A stretch of 64,000 nt of DNA from Allodiplogaster sudhausi (lineage: Eukaryota; Nematoda; Chromadorea; Rhabditida; Diplogasteridae), in NCBI GenBank assembly GCA_945643635.1, contig CALZFC010000080.1:1596001-1660000 (forward strand), read 5' to 3'. Below the pieces are notes generated by a model. The model did not search any database. It was given only the letters and a program-made list of their open reading frames with translations, and was not told the DNA's origin. Each line of letters opens with the position of its first letter. Within the stretch, counting starts at the first letter, position 1. The position numbers and the translations under genes are program-made. This document shows positions 1-15,900 of the stretch, piece by piece.

Positions 1-495
1 TACTGTTCTCCGATAGTTCAGTTGGTTGGTATTCTATTAGGAGTGGGTTCAAGGAGAGGTTATTCAGTATCTCTCGCGTTGTTTAATCTTTTCTACTTGT
101 AGCCTGCCATCATTCTGCTTTCGTCCCTCTCTCCGTCACTCTACTTCTTCATACGAACCTTTGCTTTTCCAAGAATTCTCGTCTTCCGTTTACGCGAATT
201 GCGTACAATTCCGTTGTTGTTGTCGTCTCGTCTTCATAGATATGGCTCTTTCATCCAGCATTCTGTGGCTGCATCCTTCTCTCGCCCACCACTCACTCAC
301 TCAACTATTTCTCTCTCTCTCTCTGTCCCTCTTTATCTCTTGCTCACTACGTCTACCCAATCTCCTTCTCACCTTCCCTTCCTCTCATGTATTGGTAGGG
401 ATGCTTCTTTGGCCTGTTTAGATGAGCGTAAGTCGTGTGAGCGGGAGCGGATTGCTGGCTGCTGCTCCAGTGCTTTCTATTCTCTCTTGACCCTC

Positions 496-558
<63 letters not shown>

Positions 559-1465
559 CCCTCTCTCTCTCTCTCCCTCTCTCTCTCTCTCCCTCTCTCT
601 CTCTTTGTCTTTCCGTCTGTCTGCCTCTATCTTCCTCATTTCCTCCCATTCCACATCTCAGAAGGCGTGATTGCTTCATTGCTCAGCTTCTGAAGCGACA
701 GGCTAAATGAAAGCTCTGACAGTAGCCGAGAGAGAGAGAGAGAGAGAGTAGAAGAACAAGAGAACACAAGGTGAGGGGATATAGTAAGACTTTCCTCATG
801 CGTCTCCTTCATATTTTCCTGCATCAATGTCGCTGTTCACACTCAAGAGAAAGAGAAAAGAGCGAGAGATTGCGCGGAAGAGAGAGACGCCGACATGCAG
901 TCCATTGCCGTCAACAACAGCGCTACGTGGATACATACGGAGGAGAGAGAGAGAGAGTAGAGATTGGTAGAGAGAAAGGTGGAATGAGGGCGGAGAGATA
1001 GATTGAGAAAGTGAGAATGGAAGAGAGTGCGCAAAGTAAAAGTGCACGTTATCGCTGCGACGAGAGTGGCGAGAGCGAGTTGTTTATGTCTTTTTGGTCG
1101 CCGTCTAGCCGCCCGGACTCTCTTTCGATGACACGCTCTCACGCTCTTCTCATCTCGTTGTACCACTGTCTCCACTCATGTTGAACTATTTCTCCTCTCT
1201 TCTCATTTCTCTCGACTCTCTGTCGCATTCCCCTTCTCTCTCACTCCTTTTGCCTCTCCATTTCTCCGAATTTCTCTTCTCGCAGCCGCTCTCTTGGTGT
1301 CCAACGCAACCGTTGTAGCAACACAACATCGTCTTTTCTCTCTTTCTTCTGCACTCTCGGCTTTCTTCTTTCTCTCTTCACTTATTCACTTTCTCCCATC
1401 GTTTTGTTCCTTTCTTACTGGCTCCCTCTAAAAACCTCTCTCACTCTCTCATTCTCTCTCTCTCT

Positions 1466-1501
<36 letters not shown>

Positions 1502-3811
1502 AACACACTCATATCCTCCACTTCCATGGCTGCTGCTGTTGCGATCGCGACTGGTCCTGTACTAGACTAGCCGGTCTTTCCGCCCTTTCTCGTTTTATTC
1601 TTTATGATACAGCTTATCGATATCAGTTGAAATAGGGCAGCTTGTCATATATATATATATTTTTTTTTAATATAGACTCAAATATTTTAATTTGCCTATC
1701 TTATGTTTGAGGATTATTTAACTAATGGAGAAACCTGGTACTTTACAGCCCTAATCCTGGCTGCGGTACTCATCTCGATAAATTTTTTAGCGAAAATTTT
1801 TTCCTCTTGTCTTTCTGTATGCTTTCTGCTGCTTTAACAATTCATAATTGTGGCGCGATTATTTGGTGGTCAAATTTCTCTCAAACTTCACCGAAATGTT
1901 CTGTTTAGGTGGCTCTAGGCTCGTTCTTCCTTTCTAGAGCGTTCGATTCGTCAAATAAGGTTCATTATTTATCTGTTGTTGAGCCATATTTGGGGTCGAT
2001 CCTCACTACGTTGATAGCCTATCTTTATTCTTACTTTTGCATTCACTAGAAAATTCTAGAGTGTACAAAACGGTTCACTGATGAGGAAATGCGCGAACAG
2101 AGATTTTCTTTTTTCTACAATAATATATTGAGTTCCTATTTGAAATGCAAGAATTATTTAGCTGTCCAATTATTTTTCATTCCTAGGGATTCTAAAATAG
2201 TGCTAATTACGGGTATCTTGTTTATATCAGTTAGGAAAAGGATATTTCGTAGTTCCGTTTCAAGATCTCATGAAAAATTCTTGTTTTCCTTTTATTTTGA
2301 TGTTTCTAATCTCTATGGGCATGCTGTTGAAAGGGGAGTGTTGTTAGTTGTTAGAGGCCTTGTCGCTGCTTCGGCCACCCCAAGGCGCCTCATCTAGACA
2401 AACAACTAACTCTTTTCGTTCTCATACATCATCGTTCTCTCGCCCTCTCAGCATTCTCACGATCTCTCTCTCTCTCTCTCTCTCGTTCTCACATTTTCTC
2501 TTTCTCTTTCTGTTTTCATCCCCTCGTCGAATTCTCGTCACGTGGTAGTGCCTGCACTTTCCCGCAAACATGTACTCAGCCCGCATTGATTACGCGGACA
2601 GAGCAGAGCGGGAAAGCGCCAGCAGCAGCCTCTACTCCTACCTTTCCTCCTGTCTTTCTTCTCCGCTTTCTCTCTCTCTCTTTCTCTCTTTCTCTCTCGA
2701 GTATTCGTTTCCTTCACTCCCCTCTCTCTTTCGCTCTCTCTTTCCTTCAGCTTCTCCCTCGCTTATGTACTCTTTTAATTCTCTCCGCGGCCCATCGCTT
2801 CTTTCTAACACCACGCAGCAATCAAAATCAGCAAAACTGCTTTTTCTTCTTTTCCTTTTAGTGTGTTTCTGCTTTTAAATATCGTATTGATACGAGATGT
2901 GTAATGACATTTGCTGGCTAATCTCTTCTCAGAAGCACGCAAAAGGATGAAAGAAGATTACGCCTGGCGCCCCATGGATTATCTTGTTTTCCTAACCGGT
3001 TATGTAATTTTTAAGTCGGGATTCATATGGAAGAAAATTCAGACGAGGATAATTTTTATGATTTCCCTTGACTAGCAACTCCCTTTTTTCGGAGCTGAAG
3101 CGTTTGATTCCTATCTCATCATTCGTTTAACATGTTTGCTTTTTAGTTATATTGTTTTTTCCTATTTTATACGGGTTACGTTAAAATCTCCTGACGATAC
3201 TTTTAGAAGCTTCGAAGTTGTTTGTCTACCCCAAAGAATGCCAGAGTAACAACCCTCTTTTCTACTGTAAAAGACAAAGACAAAGTAGTAATAGCTGGTG
3301 TTCTTGAATGTCGTGGCTGGTAGTCGGAAGATACTTTCCCTTTCATTATAATTCTTGCTTCACTGCGCATCTAGTGGTTTCTTTTTTTTTGTCTCGTTCT
3401 ATGAGTATCTCTCATTTCCTTTTTCTCCTTCATTTTCAGGATACAGCCAGAGGTGTCTATCTTAAGTGGAATTGAATTATTCTATGTGTCAAGTTTTAGA
3501 AATCTAATTTTTTTCTTTTTGTTACCCAGACCAGCAAGTAGTTACTTTCATTTATTTCTTCTTTCGATGAATGAGATATTCTAGACAATTAGATATCAAA
3601 AGTTAGTAAAGCAGGTTGTTCAATGCGGACACATAACTTGTGAGCGTAAAAGGACTGTCGCTAAATGTTGGTGTGCGCCCGAGTGTTGTTCTCCTATTGT
3701 CGAGCTTCTTTGGCGAATTGCTGCTCAATCGCCTTGGTGGTCGAGTCCTTGCCTCTTTGGACTATTGTCATTTATCTGCCCCACTTTTGCTTCTTCATTC
3801 TGCCTCTCATC

Positions 3812-3853
<42 letters not shown>

Positions 3854-4593
3854 TTCTTTCTTTCTTTCTCTCTTTCCCTCTGTCCTTACTCAATTTCTTT
3901 CACACTCCGACCAGTCTATTTTTGTTGGGAAACCCTTGGTTGCTTGTGAGCTAAAGAATGCGAGTTTCAACGGGAGATCCCTGTTTCCTAACGATTATTG
4001 TGCAGGAGATTTCTTTTATTTTGGCCGCGTTATTTTATGATTGTGCTTTTCTCGATTTGTCTGCGCTCGCTGTGATTTATATTTTTCTCTACCCTTTATT
4101 CTCACTTATCGGGTTTAATTCCTCTTGTTTCCGGTAATAAACTCGAGCAAACGCCACCTATCTTTAAGACAATTCATCGGGTGAAAAGGAGAAATTGTGA
4201 GCGCCTTAAGGAAGTGCATCCTCCGTGGATCTCTTCATTCCCATTTTACTCTGTTTCTCCCCCTTCTCTCTGTGTCTGCCTTTATGTCTTCGTCTCTCAG
4301 TCCCTCTGACCCTCTCATTCTATTTCTCATGTTTTGTTTTTCACGCACTCTGTCTGTCAACGCAGGATTGGAAATGTAATGCGGGAAGGAGTTGTTATTC
4401 TGTGCTGCTGTCTGTCGTCTGCCCCTACCCTTTTCGTCTCTTATCTTTCTCTCTCTCTTTCTTTCACACTATCTCTATCCTCTACTCTCATCGTCTACTT
4501 CCTGTGCCCGCCACTATTCTTCCTGCCAGCCAAGAGATGAGCTACTAAAGGCCCTTCCATCCTTCCTTGTCTCGCTGTCGCCCTCACCACTGC

Positions 4594-4662
<69 letters not shown>

Positions 4663-4697
4663 CCTCTCTCATAGTCGTTTATTCTCCCATCTATCAG
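1..4697. other. CT-rich non-coding stretch
   Basis: I find no convincing exon here. The stretch consists of pyrimidine-rich DNA with CT microsatellites around 491-604, 1441-1500, 2462-2485, 3811-3880 and 4592-4670, and AT-richer spacer between about 1600 and 3600. Open frames reading as Ser/Leu/Phe-rich peptides are simply stop-free CT repeats. Confidence 0.6.
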
Positions 4698-4809
4698 TGA
4701 TATTGATGCTGCTGCCTTCCGCCTTGTAACTGCCATGATCGCCGCTTCTCTTTCATTTGATGAGCGTGCCTTTGTTGTCCACCTGGGGAGGCGGTCGGCC
4801 TTCAAGAAG
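4698..4809 (+). CDS. isolated exon candidate
   Basis: This is a possible internal exon of an unknown gene. A polypyrimidine tract and CAG acceptor precede it and AAG|GTAACG follows. In the frame that skips the first base it encodes 37 residues containing DIDAAAFRLV, FDERAFVVHL and GRRSAFKK, a mixed composition unlike the Ser/Leu repeats around it. No partner exon with matching phase was found nearby, so the function and even the reality of the gene are open. The reverse strand is also open here, but the splice sites favour +. Confidence 0.3.
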
Positions 4810-7849
<3,040 letters not shown>

Positions 7850-8126
7850 GAGGTCGTCGCGTGTGCGCCACTTCGGAAGTGCACCGCCCTCTTTGCCCTC
7901 CTCAGCACCCTGTCCCTTTGGTTGGTAAGACCCCGTTTGTGTCTTTCCTTTTGCCGGTTCTTTTATTCTTCATATGTATAAATTTTTTTTAGTACGCTCG
8001 TATCCTTGCAATGGTGTACTTTGGACTAAACGATTGTTTTTGTCTTGATGACCACTTGATTTGCAGGGGAAGTGGCTGGAATGTCCGAGTGACGTGTCGG
8101 AGACTGCGACAAAAGTGAAGAAGTAG
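7850..8126 (+). CDS. C-terminal exon pair of an unknown gene
   Basis: Two exons can be joined in phase. The first ends at 7924 (TTG|GTAAGA, a strong donor). The second runs from 8067 after a TTGCAG acceptor to a TAG at 8124-8126. The first encodes a hydrophobic stretch, CTALFALLSTLSLWL, possibly a membrane segment. The second encodes GKWLECPSDVSETATKVKK and stops. The left limit of the first exon is uncertain because an in-frame TGA lies just upstream of the open part. The product is not recognised. It could be the end of a gene whose start lies further left in the CT-rich DNA, or a fortuitous match. Confidence 0.3.
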
Positions 8127-8815
8127 TAGAAGAAGAGGCCTCTCTTCTCTCCAACTCCAGCTGCGACTGCCATGCGTGTGCTAGAAGAGTCGATTGGACG
8201 AAGCAGGTACAGTACACTCGCTTGTTAACAAGCGCACTATAAATATTCTCTCTCTCACTCTCTTGTGTTCTTTTTCTCTCTCCCTTCTCCTCCCCAGACT
8301 CATCTGCGTATTTGCAGTAGTGCTTTTCTTTGCATTGCTCCTGATACATTCTACTGACCGATGAGGCTTATTTAGTTGCGTAGTTAACAAGAAGGCAATA
8401 GTATTGCGTGTAGACTGGCTTTTCACGCTGTTTACTCTAATTCTGTCGCTATTTTGCACCGTTTCTCTCTCTCTCTCAATCTCTTTTACTACCTCCTGAT
8501 TTCCCCACCGTGTTTCCATTTTCTCCTTCTCTACCTTCATTTATATTTTCTCATGTTGCTCCCACACTCTGATATCTACGATAACAGCCTACGGTACTTG
8601 GCCTTTATCCGGAGAGGATTAGACTCTTCTTTAGCCTGAGGGGAGAGCGCGAGATTGGGAGGAGTGGCAGGGGGATAGTGAGAGGAGGGCTGCCATCTCT
8701 GCCGCCGTCAGACATTAGTCCTGCTGTATGACCGAGCGAAACACCGCCGACGTGTTGCCTTTTGCGCAGGAAGATGTGAAGATGTTAGTGGGGGAACACA
8801 ATCTTGCGCAGTGCA

Positions 8816-8925
8816 TTTTTGCTGTTGGGTTAGGGAATAATCTTGGTGGTTCACCCGTACTATCGTCCTCTTTTTGCTGTTGGGTTAGGGAGTAATCTTT
8901 GTGGTTCACCAGTTCTATCGTCCTC
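8816..8925. repeat. 55-bp direct tandem duplication
   Basis: Two adjacent 55-bp copies (8816-8870 and 8871-8925) share the core TTTTTGCTGTTGGGTTAGGG and the end TATCGTCCTC with about five mismatches. They lie about 100 bases upstream of the IRS start codon region. Confidence 0.85.
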
Positions 8926-9030
8926 TTGATTTCCCTTCGCTGAAGATTCCCTTTGATTCTTTATTTCTTTGATCTTTCAACTTTCAAATTTATGACTATC
9001 GATTAAAGTTGTTTACATTGTAGGGAAAGC

Positions 9031-11546
9031 ATGGCAACAGCATCGACGGCATTTGAAGAAGAAGAGAAAGGCGTTCTCAAGTCGGGCGTCTTGACTGCCG
9101 GCTTTGCACCCGTGGTCAGTCTTTCAGTTCTCTCTCTCTCTGTCTCTCTCATCGCTTCCTCTCCCTCGCTCATATCAGCTGCGAGAGGAGCATATAACTC
9201 AAAAATAAAGTTGACGTGTTATTCTTTATCGTTTTTAATGCTTTGTTGACATGAATAGTTGCAGTGAATTGTGTGTGATATCAGTACCCTTTGGCGCTCT
9301 CTCCTCTGGTTTGGCGGAAGGAGAGATTAGAGAAAGGGCCTAAGAAGGAAAGTAGGCGAGAGAGAGTGAGATGAAGTGAGAGGCGGCAGAGGGACAGAGG
9401 AAGTTTGTTGAATGTTTCATTCAGTCTTCTGTTCTCTGAGTTGATGACTGGAATGGGTCGCCTTTTCTGATAAGCGGCCCTTCTTCCTGTGCCTGTGGCG
9501 CCATTTCAAAATGGGCCCTGCTTCTCTCCATCTTCTGTGCTCTCTCGCTCCTCTCATGCTCTCATCACTCTGCGAACTCTGTCGCCCCGTCTGCCCTTTC
9601 ATGGTATCTCCTTCTCCCATGTCACTGTCAGAAAGCATCTGCCAGGCGACTCCTATCATCATGTCTGCAAGCATGTTTACGCTAGATTTCTATCGGGCTC
9701 ATCTCTCTGTCTCTTTCTCTCTCTCTCTGTCTCTCTTTCTCTCTGTCTCTCTCTCTCTCCCTGTCTCTCTACCTCTCGCTCTCTATCCCTCAGCTGTCAT
9801 CTTTCGCTTCCCTCCCTTCTGTTTCTCTCTACCATGTGCGCTATGCAACATTTTCGAGGCCAACAGCAGAGGAATGATGAGAGAAAAGAGAGGGTGAGAG
9901 AAGCCTTTCCAAGAAGGGAGTGAGAGAGAAAGAGATTGAGAGAAGAGAGAGGAAAAGAGTTAGAGATGTGCGGGCAGAAACATGTTTGGCATATTGCGAG
10001 CTTCAAGCGTATGCGAAAATATTTTGCATGGCTCTTATCCAAAGACGCAAAATGTAAGTTGCTTTGGAGTTAATATGTTTGCGACGGTTGGATGAAAGAG
10101 AGAAAAGGATTAGAGACGGCGGAAATCAGAGATCTAAAAGATGAAGCAACCTCATTACACCGCATTGGAAATTTTGAAGATTACTCATCGCAACATGTTG
10201 CGTTTCAAAGGGAAAGTGAAGAAATGCTCGTGGTGATGATGCTACTCAGGATTCAATTAATTAGAGGGCACTTTTTTGTATTAAAAAATAAGTTAGCATT
10301 GTTAGAGTTTTTTTTGCGAAAGTTCTAAAAGAAAAATGATTTTGAAAGCGCTGTTAGCTTTGGATATTTTAAGTAAGTATTTTCGTTGATGTCTCGCGTC
10401 GCCGCTAAAGTAGCGTTTTATCACATAATGAAAGTGAAACATGATAATGGCGGCTGGTGGCGAGCTCGGCGGATGGAAATTGCACTTTCTTGTGCCGTCT
10501 GCGTCTCGCTCTCTTCCATACTCTCTCGCAAAGTCGTAAAGTTGTTTTCGCTCACTCACCCCAGTGCTAAGCCGTCTATCATGTTAGAGAGAAAAAATAA
10601 GGGATCGTCTTTCTCTCTTTTTGAGGTGATCGATTGCTATTTCAATTAAATTAAAATTTCAAAAGAAAGATTAAAAAGGAATTTGTTTGAGAAGAAGAAG
10701 CAGATCTTCTACGTTGTGCTGTGCGAACGAGCGCTTGAGCTGCACGAATCGGAGAAGTCATGGAAAAAGAAAAAGGTCGATTCCTAATAGTTCTTCCCAC
10801 TGTTTAATGAGACTGGAGACCATTGTTAATAATGGTAAATTAAGTCATATCCAATGTATGTATTAATTTTCAGCCACCGAAGCATCTCGTGGATCTTTCC
10901 GTTGCATTCAACGTCTCTAACGACCATGTCCGTTCTTTTTACTTGCTTATTGAATTTTTAATTGGAATAAAAACAATGAATTTTACGAAATACACGAGGA
11001 TTAGTCACCAAATTAGGCAGAGGATGAAATTTCTTTTATTATGAAACGAATCTCTTAACTGCCCGTCCAACCTTTCTCATCTTTCGTCATTGTTTACATT
11101 TCCTCGCACTCGTTGTCATCCAACCAAGTTGTACAGGCATGCAATGGACTTTCTGTCCTTTGTGGCGGAGCCATATGACAGCTCACATGGCACAGCTCAT
11201 GATGCTTCATTCTTGTCTTAGTTCTTTCCCTCTACATCTCTCTCTCTGTCTCTCTCTCTCTCTTTCTTCACTCTCTCCCTTTCTTTCTCTTTCTACCTTT
11301 CGATCTTTTCACCTCTCGCTCTGCTTCTCACACGAAGTCCATAAACGCGTGGTTGGCTCGAGAATAATTCAAAGGCTACAGAGGCCTCCATTACCCTCTT
11401 CTCCCCGCGTACTATTTCTCTCACCGTGTGCTCTTTTCCTTCGTTCAACTAGCATACTTTGGTACGCTCTCTTTCGGGAGAAGAAGCGAACTTCATCTGG
11501 TGGAGAGGTCCATGCTTCTCTGTCGGCTGTGGCAGAAGAATCTCTC

Positions 11547-11584
<38 letters not shown>

Positions 11585-11791
11585 CCTACTCCCCATCTTT
11601 GTCCCTCAATGGCTTTCTCTTAGTAGCGAGAAGGCTCTTTGGTTGGCTGGCAGACTTGTTTTCGTCGTCCTTCCAACGTCCTTTGCCACGAGGCAGAGAG
11701 CGCAAGACTCCGCCCACGAGGAGTCGGCTGGAGGAAGGAGCAAACACGACTGGACCTTAGCTGAAGAAGAGGAGACAGGGAGAGAGAAGCG

Positions 11792-11831
<40 letters not shown>

Positions 11832-12025
11832 TGTCCTTCTACATAATATTGTAGAGAACGCATGCTCAACTAGGCTACAGTGAGAAATGTGACAGCGTGA
11901 GCATGACAGAGGAAACATAACAACTTGAAGTAGGGGATAGAAAGAGGAATTCAAACGTACTCTATAACCAAAACAATTTCTGTGAGCATACTCCACATCT
12001 TGCATCACTTTATTAAATTATGTGT

Positions 12026-12057
<32 letters not shown>

Positions 12058-12878
12058 AGCCTCTCTCTCCCTGTCAAATGTCTTGAAGTAGATTTCGCTT
12101 TCCTTCAGACATTCAGGATTTCAAACTTGTTCTCTTTTCTAGCTTAATGCTGGCCTTTTCTGTCGCGTAGTGTGTAGAGAGTGGAACGCCTCCTCATGTT
12201 CCTTTCCAACACAGCTGCATTCTTTTCTCTCTTTCTTTTCCTCTCCTCCCCCCTACTCCGTTCCTCTCTCATTCTCTAAATGTTTTATTCTCTATCTTTA
12301 TCTCTCGCTCTCGCGTGCACTCTCTCGATCTGTTTTCTCTTAGCTTGTGTCCCTTTTTCCCATCCACGACGTAAGGAATGCCGGAACGAACTGGCACAAT
12401 GCCCATTACTCTGCATCTTTGCACTCTCCTCATCCACCTGCACTCTAGCCTCTTGCATCATTGTAACTCTCTCATACTCCCTGGCACAAGTGCGACCTCT
12501 TTCTCTCGCACTCTCTCCATGGAACACACTCTCTATTTCTATCCTCTAGCCGCCTCCTCTCTCTATCTTCATCTCACCATCTTTTCTTTTTTGAGTAGGC
12601 CACACGAAGAAGTACGCGCACACTTGAAGTAAGAAGGGACCGACAAGGGCTGAACTATTTACTCCGCGAGAATTATAAACCATAAGGGACATTCTCCTGA
12701 CGAAACAAGGGGAAATGGGAATTGGTGTTCAAAATTATTTCATAGACTGTCCCGAAAGTGCTGATTACGGAGAACTAAGCTATTCATTGTCAGTTTTGGA
12801 AAGCCACAGAGATGTTGTGCTAGCCTTAGAAATGCGTAAAACGTCATCTTTGATTTGCTACATTAACGAAAATGAAGA

Positions 12879-12916
<38 letters not shown>

Positions 12917-15900
12917 CTCTCTGTCTCAATCCCTCCCGCCTTACCTCTCGCTTCATCTCTCTCCTGTTTCCACCCTCCCTCATCTTCAGCCAAGAGACTT
13001 GGTAAATGACTAAGCTTGAGTGGTGTGGGCGTTCACTCAAGACATAAAATGAAGCCTGAAATTTATCGGCCCTTTCCTCATCTTCTGAAACTAATCTCAT
13101 GTTGCTGCTAAACAACCGGAAGGAAAGGGGGACATTTAACAGGTTGAATTGGGTGACTGGGTAGGAGAGAGAGATAAAGAAAAAGACAGCGAATGGGAGG
13201 GAAATTGGAAATGTTCATAAAGAGAGAGAGAGGGAGATAGAGAGAGAAAGAGAGAGATAGAGAGAGAAAGAGAGAGAGAGATAGAGAGAGAGGGAGATAG
13301 AGAGAGAAAGAGAGAGAGAGAGACGGCAAGTGAGAAGGCGGAAAAGAGTTCCTCAGTGTTGACCCGAGAGCACAAATTGAGTGAGTCTACCTTGATCGGA
13401 ATGGTGAATGAGTCCGCCTGATGCTGAATTCTCTTGAGGATGTTAGGTGAGAAACAGACAGCAGAAAGGGAAGTCATTGAAGTTGACAACGAAGAACAAT
13501 CACAACTTGTCGAAGGTGAGCTGATTGTTGATGTCAAGCTAAGAAGTGGTTGAACTCTGAGTCTTTGTTCTTCTTACTCGATCAGTTGTGTTTGCTTTCC
13601 ACCGGAATTGTTGATGATCGTTGAAGAATGGATTGACCAACAACTGGCTGGAATAGCAAGGAAGCTGGGAGAGAGAGAGAGAGAGAGAGAGAGAACGGTG
13701 AGGATAGACAGACTATACGCATTCCATGATATCTCCGGATTTGCTACTTTTATCAAGGAAATGCATTGAATACAACGATCACTTCAAATGTTTTGAAATC
13801 GAAGTGAATTGTCTCTAGTCTGGTGCATTGTTTTGAAAAGATGGATTTTTGGCTTTTGCCCCTCACAGACGACGTCTGCCGTATTTTGAGTCGGATGTTT
13901 GCTGTCGCATTGTGATTCCATAGTCAATGTATTCTTACTTTCCCACCGTATTTTTCTCCTCTTGGGGCTTCCTTGCCATGGAAAAGGTAGAAAATTGTAC
14001 ACGAGAAGTGCTCACTTGTGATATAAGATTAGAAAATATCATGATAGATATCTCTTACTCTTGTTATTACTCCTTCAGTCGGAAAGGAATGGCCGAGTAT
14101 GTCACTGGCATTGCCACATATTGAGCCAGAAGTGCATAGAAAGGAGGAATGAATGAGCAAAGTAGAAGACGACATTCAACGTCAGAGAAATGCGTCACTA
14201 TGAAATGTTGATTACGCAGCCTGCCCAAGTGGGGGCATAGAAAGATGTGGAAAGAGTAAACACGTAGGCGGGAAGTCATTCTAATTCTGTCAACAAAAAG
14301 TTGAGTTGAGTTAACACAATACATAACCTTATGTAAATATTAGTACAAAGTAATATTTTTTGTTGTAACTAATTTAGGATGATAACATTTTCGTTGCAGT
14401 TGGATGCAAAGCTGAAGAGATGCGTGTGCTTGATGGGACCAGATGAGACATTGGTGCTGAAGGGAGACACAGATGCCGTCAATGCGGAGTGGTACTCTTT
14501 TCCCGTGTTTCTGGTGTAGTTCTAAGATATGCTTGTACCAATCATTCAAGTGGTTCTAATTATTATAAATTTGCGGCAGTATATTTTTGAGATGTTATGA
14601 TTTTTGATTACTGGAATAAAGAGAGATTCAGGTACGACGCAATCCTCTCTGCCGTCATTCCCTCGCGGGCCCTTCGGCTTGGTCGCCCTGTTCAGACACT
14701 CGAATTCTTCGGTTTGTTTTAGTCGTTTATTTAATTCTTTATCATTTAAATGATAGGAAAGCATGAAAGTATGCGTCACAAATTGACTAATTTTGAAGTA
14801 TTTATAAACTGCAAATGAGAAAGAAAGAAAGGAATGAATTTTCAGAGTGTGCGTACGACGTGGAAGTTGTGGGGCAGCCGCGTTTGAAGAGACCCGTCAA
14901 AGGAGAGGAAATTCCCAACTTCGCGAATCGGCATAAGGATCTCCAGGGTATGCACTTGCGTGTGTGGTCGTGGCTTTTGTACCAGTTCATAAAACGTTAT
15001 TTTATTTTTTAACAAAGCCTTTCTTTTAATTTATATGATATAACTGTATAACTTTAGGTCCCCGCCGCCTGTGTTTCTACGCGCATACAATTGTGTTGTG
15101 CAAGCGACAAATTGAGCCGGCTATGACTGGCGGGCCGCCAGAGGGAATTCCGCCCTTCCAGATTGATGACTTCCTCGAGCTGCAGGCAAGTCTAATCTAG
15201 AGTCAAGAAGCACAAGTTTGGAACTCAACATATTATGAGTGGTTGTTTAGCTTGCAGAACATAGGCAAATGTGAAGACTTTCGATCACTTTAGGGCAGAA
15301 GCACTTGTTTCTGAACGGGGGGTTAAGACAAGTATTAATGAGTCTTTCCCTTCCAGCGCAAATTCATTCCGAACTATGGCTCGCAAGAACGTTACTTCAT
15401 GATGAGAATGGGGCGAGGATCTCCGATGGGGCAGTGCGAGTTGTGGTGTCTCTGTGAAAGCGACGAGGTTCTTTCATTTACCTGAATCATAGCCTATTAC
15501 TTCAATGTAATGAACAGTTTTCTATTCCTTTGCTATTGTTCACTTCTACCTTTGTACTACCATGATCTATCAGTAAGTGCAAAAGGAATAGCAAAAATAA
15601 ATGTGCAAGATGACGATTTCAGGTTGCCAGCCACATTCACGCGCAGCTGAACGGAATAATTGAGAGAGAGGGCGAGAAGAAGAAGAAAATGGGCAACGGG
15701 TTACTTCTCTTTTCTTATCTCATCCTTATTTGATTGTATCACTCTTCATCTTCCAAAAAATGTGGCGGTTGATTAACAGAAGATATCTCAGGTTGTCTCC
15801 AATCGTGCCGCAGATTCCGAATCTCGCGCACCGCGGCCACCGAGAGCGCTCCCACACTCAGCCGCATCGCGCACGCATCGCGTCACTCAACGGGTATCGC

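Noticed and set aside
1..60. tRNA-like start (TAGTTCAGTTGG resembles an A box)
   Set aside because: The B-box match is poor, the spacing is too short, and no cloverleaf can be drawn.
12715..13005. Open frame inside the long IRS intron
   Set aside because: No splice partners, and it runs into a CT repeat.
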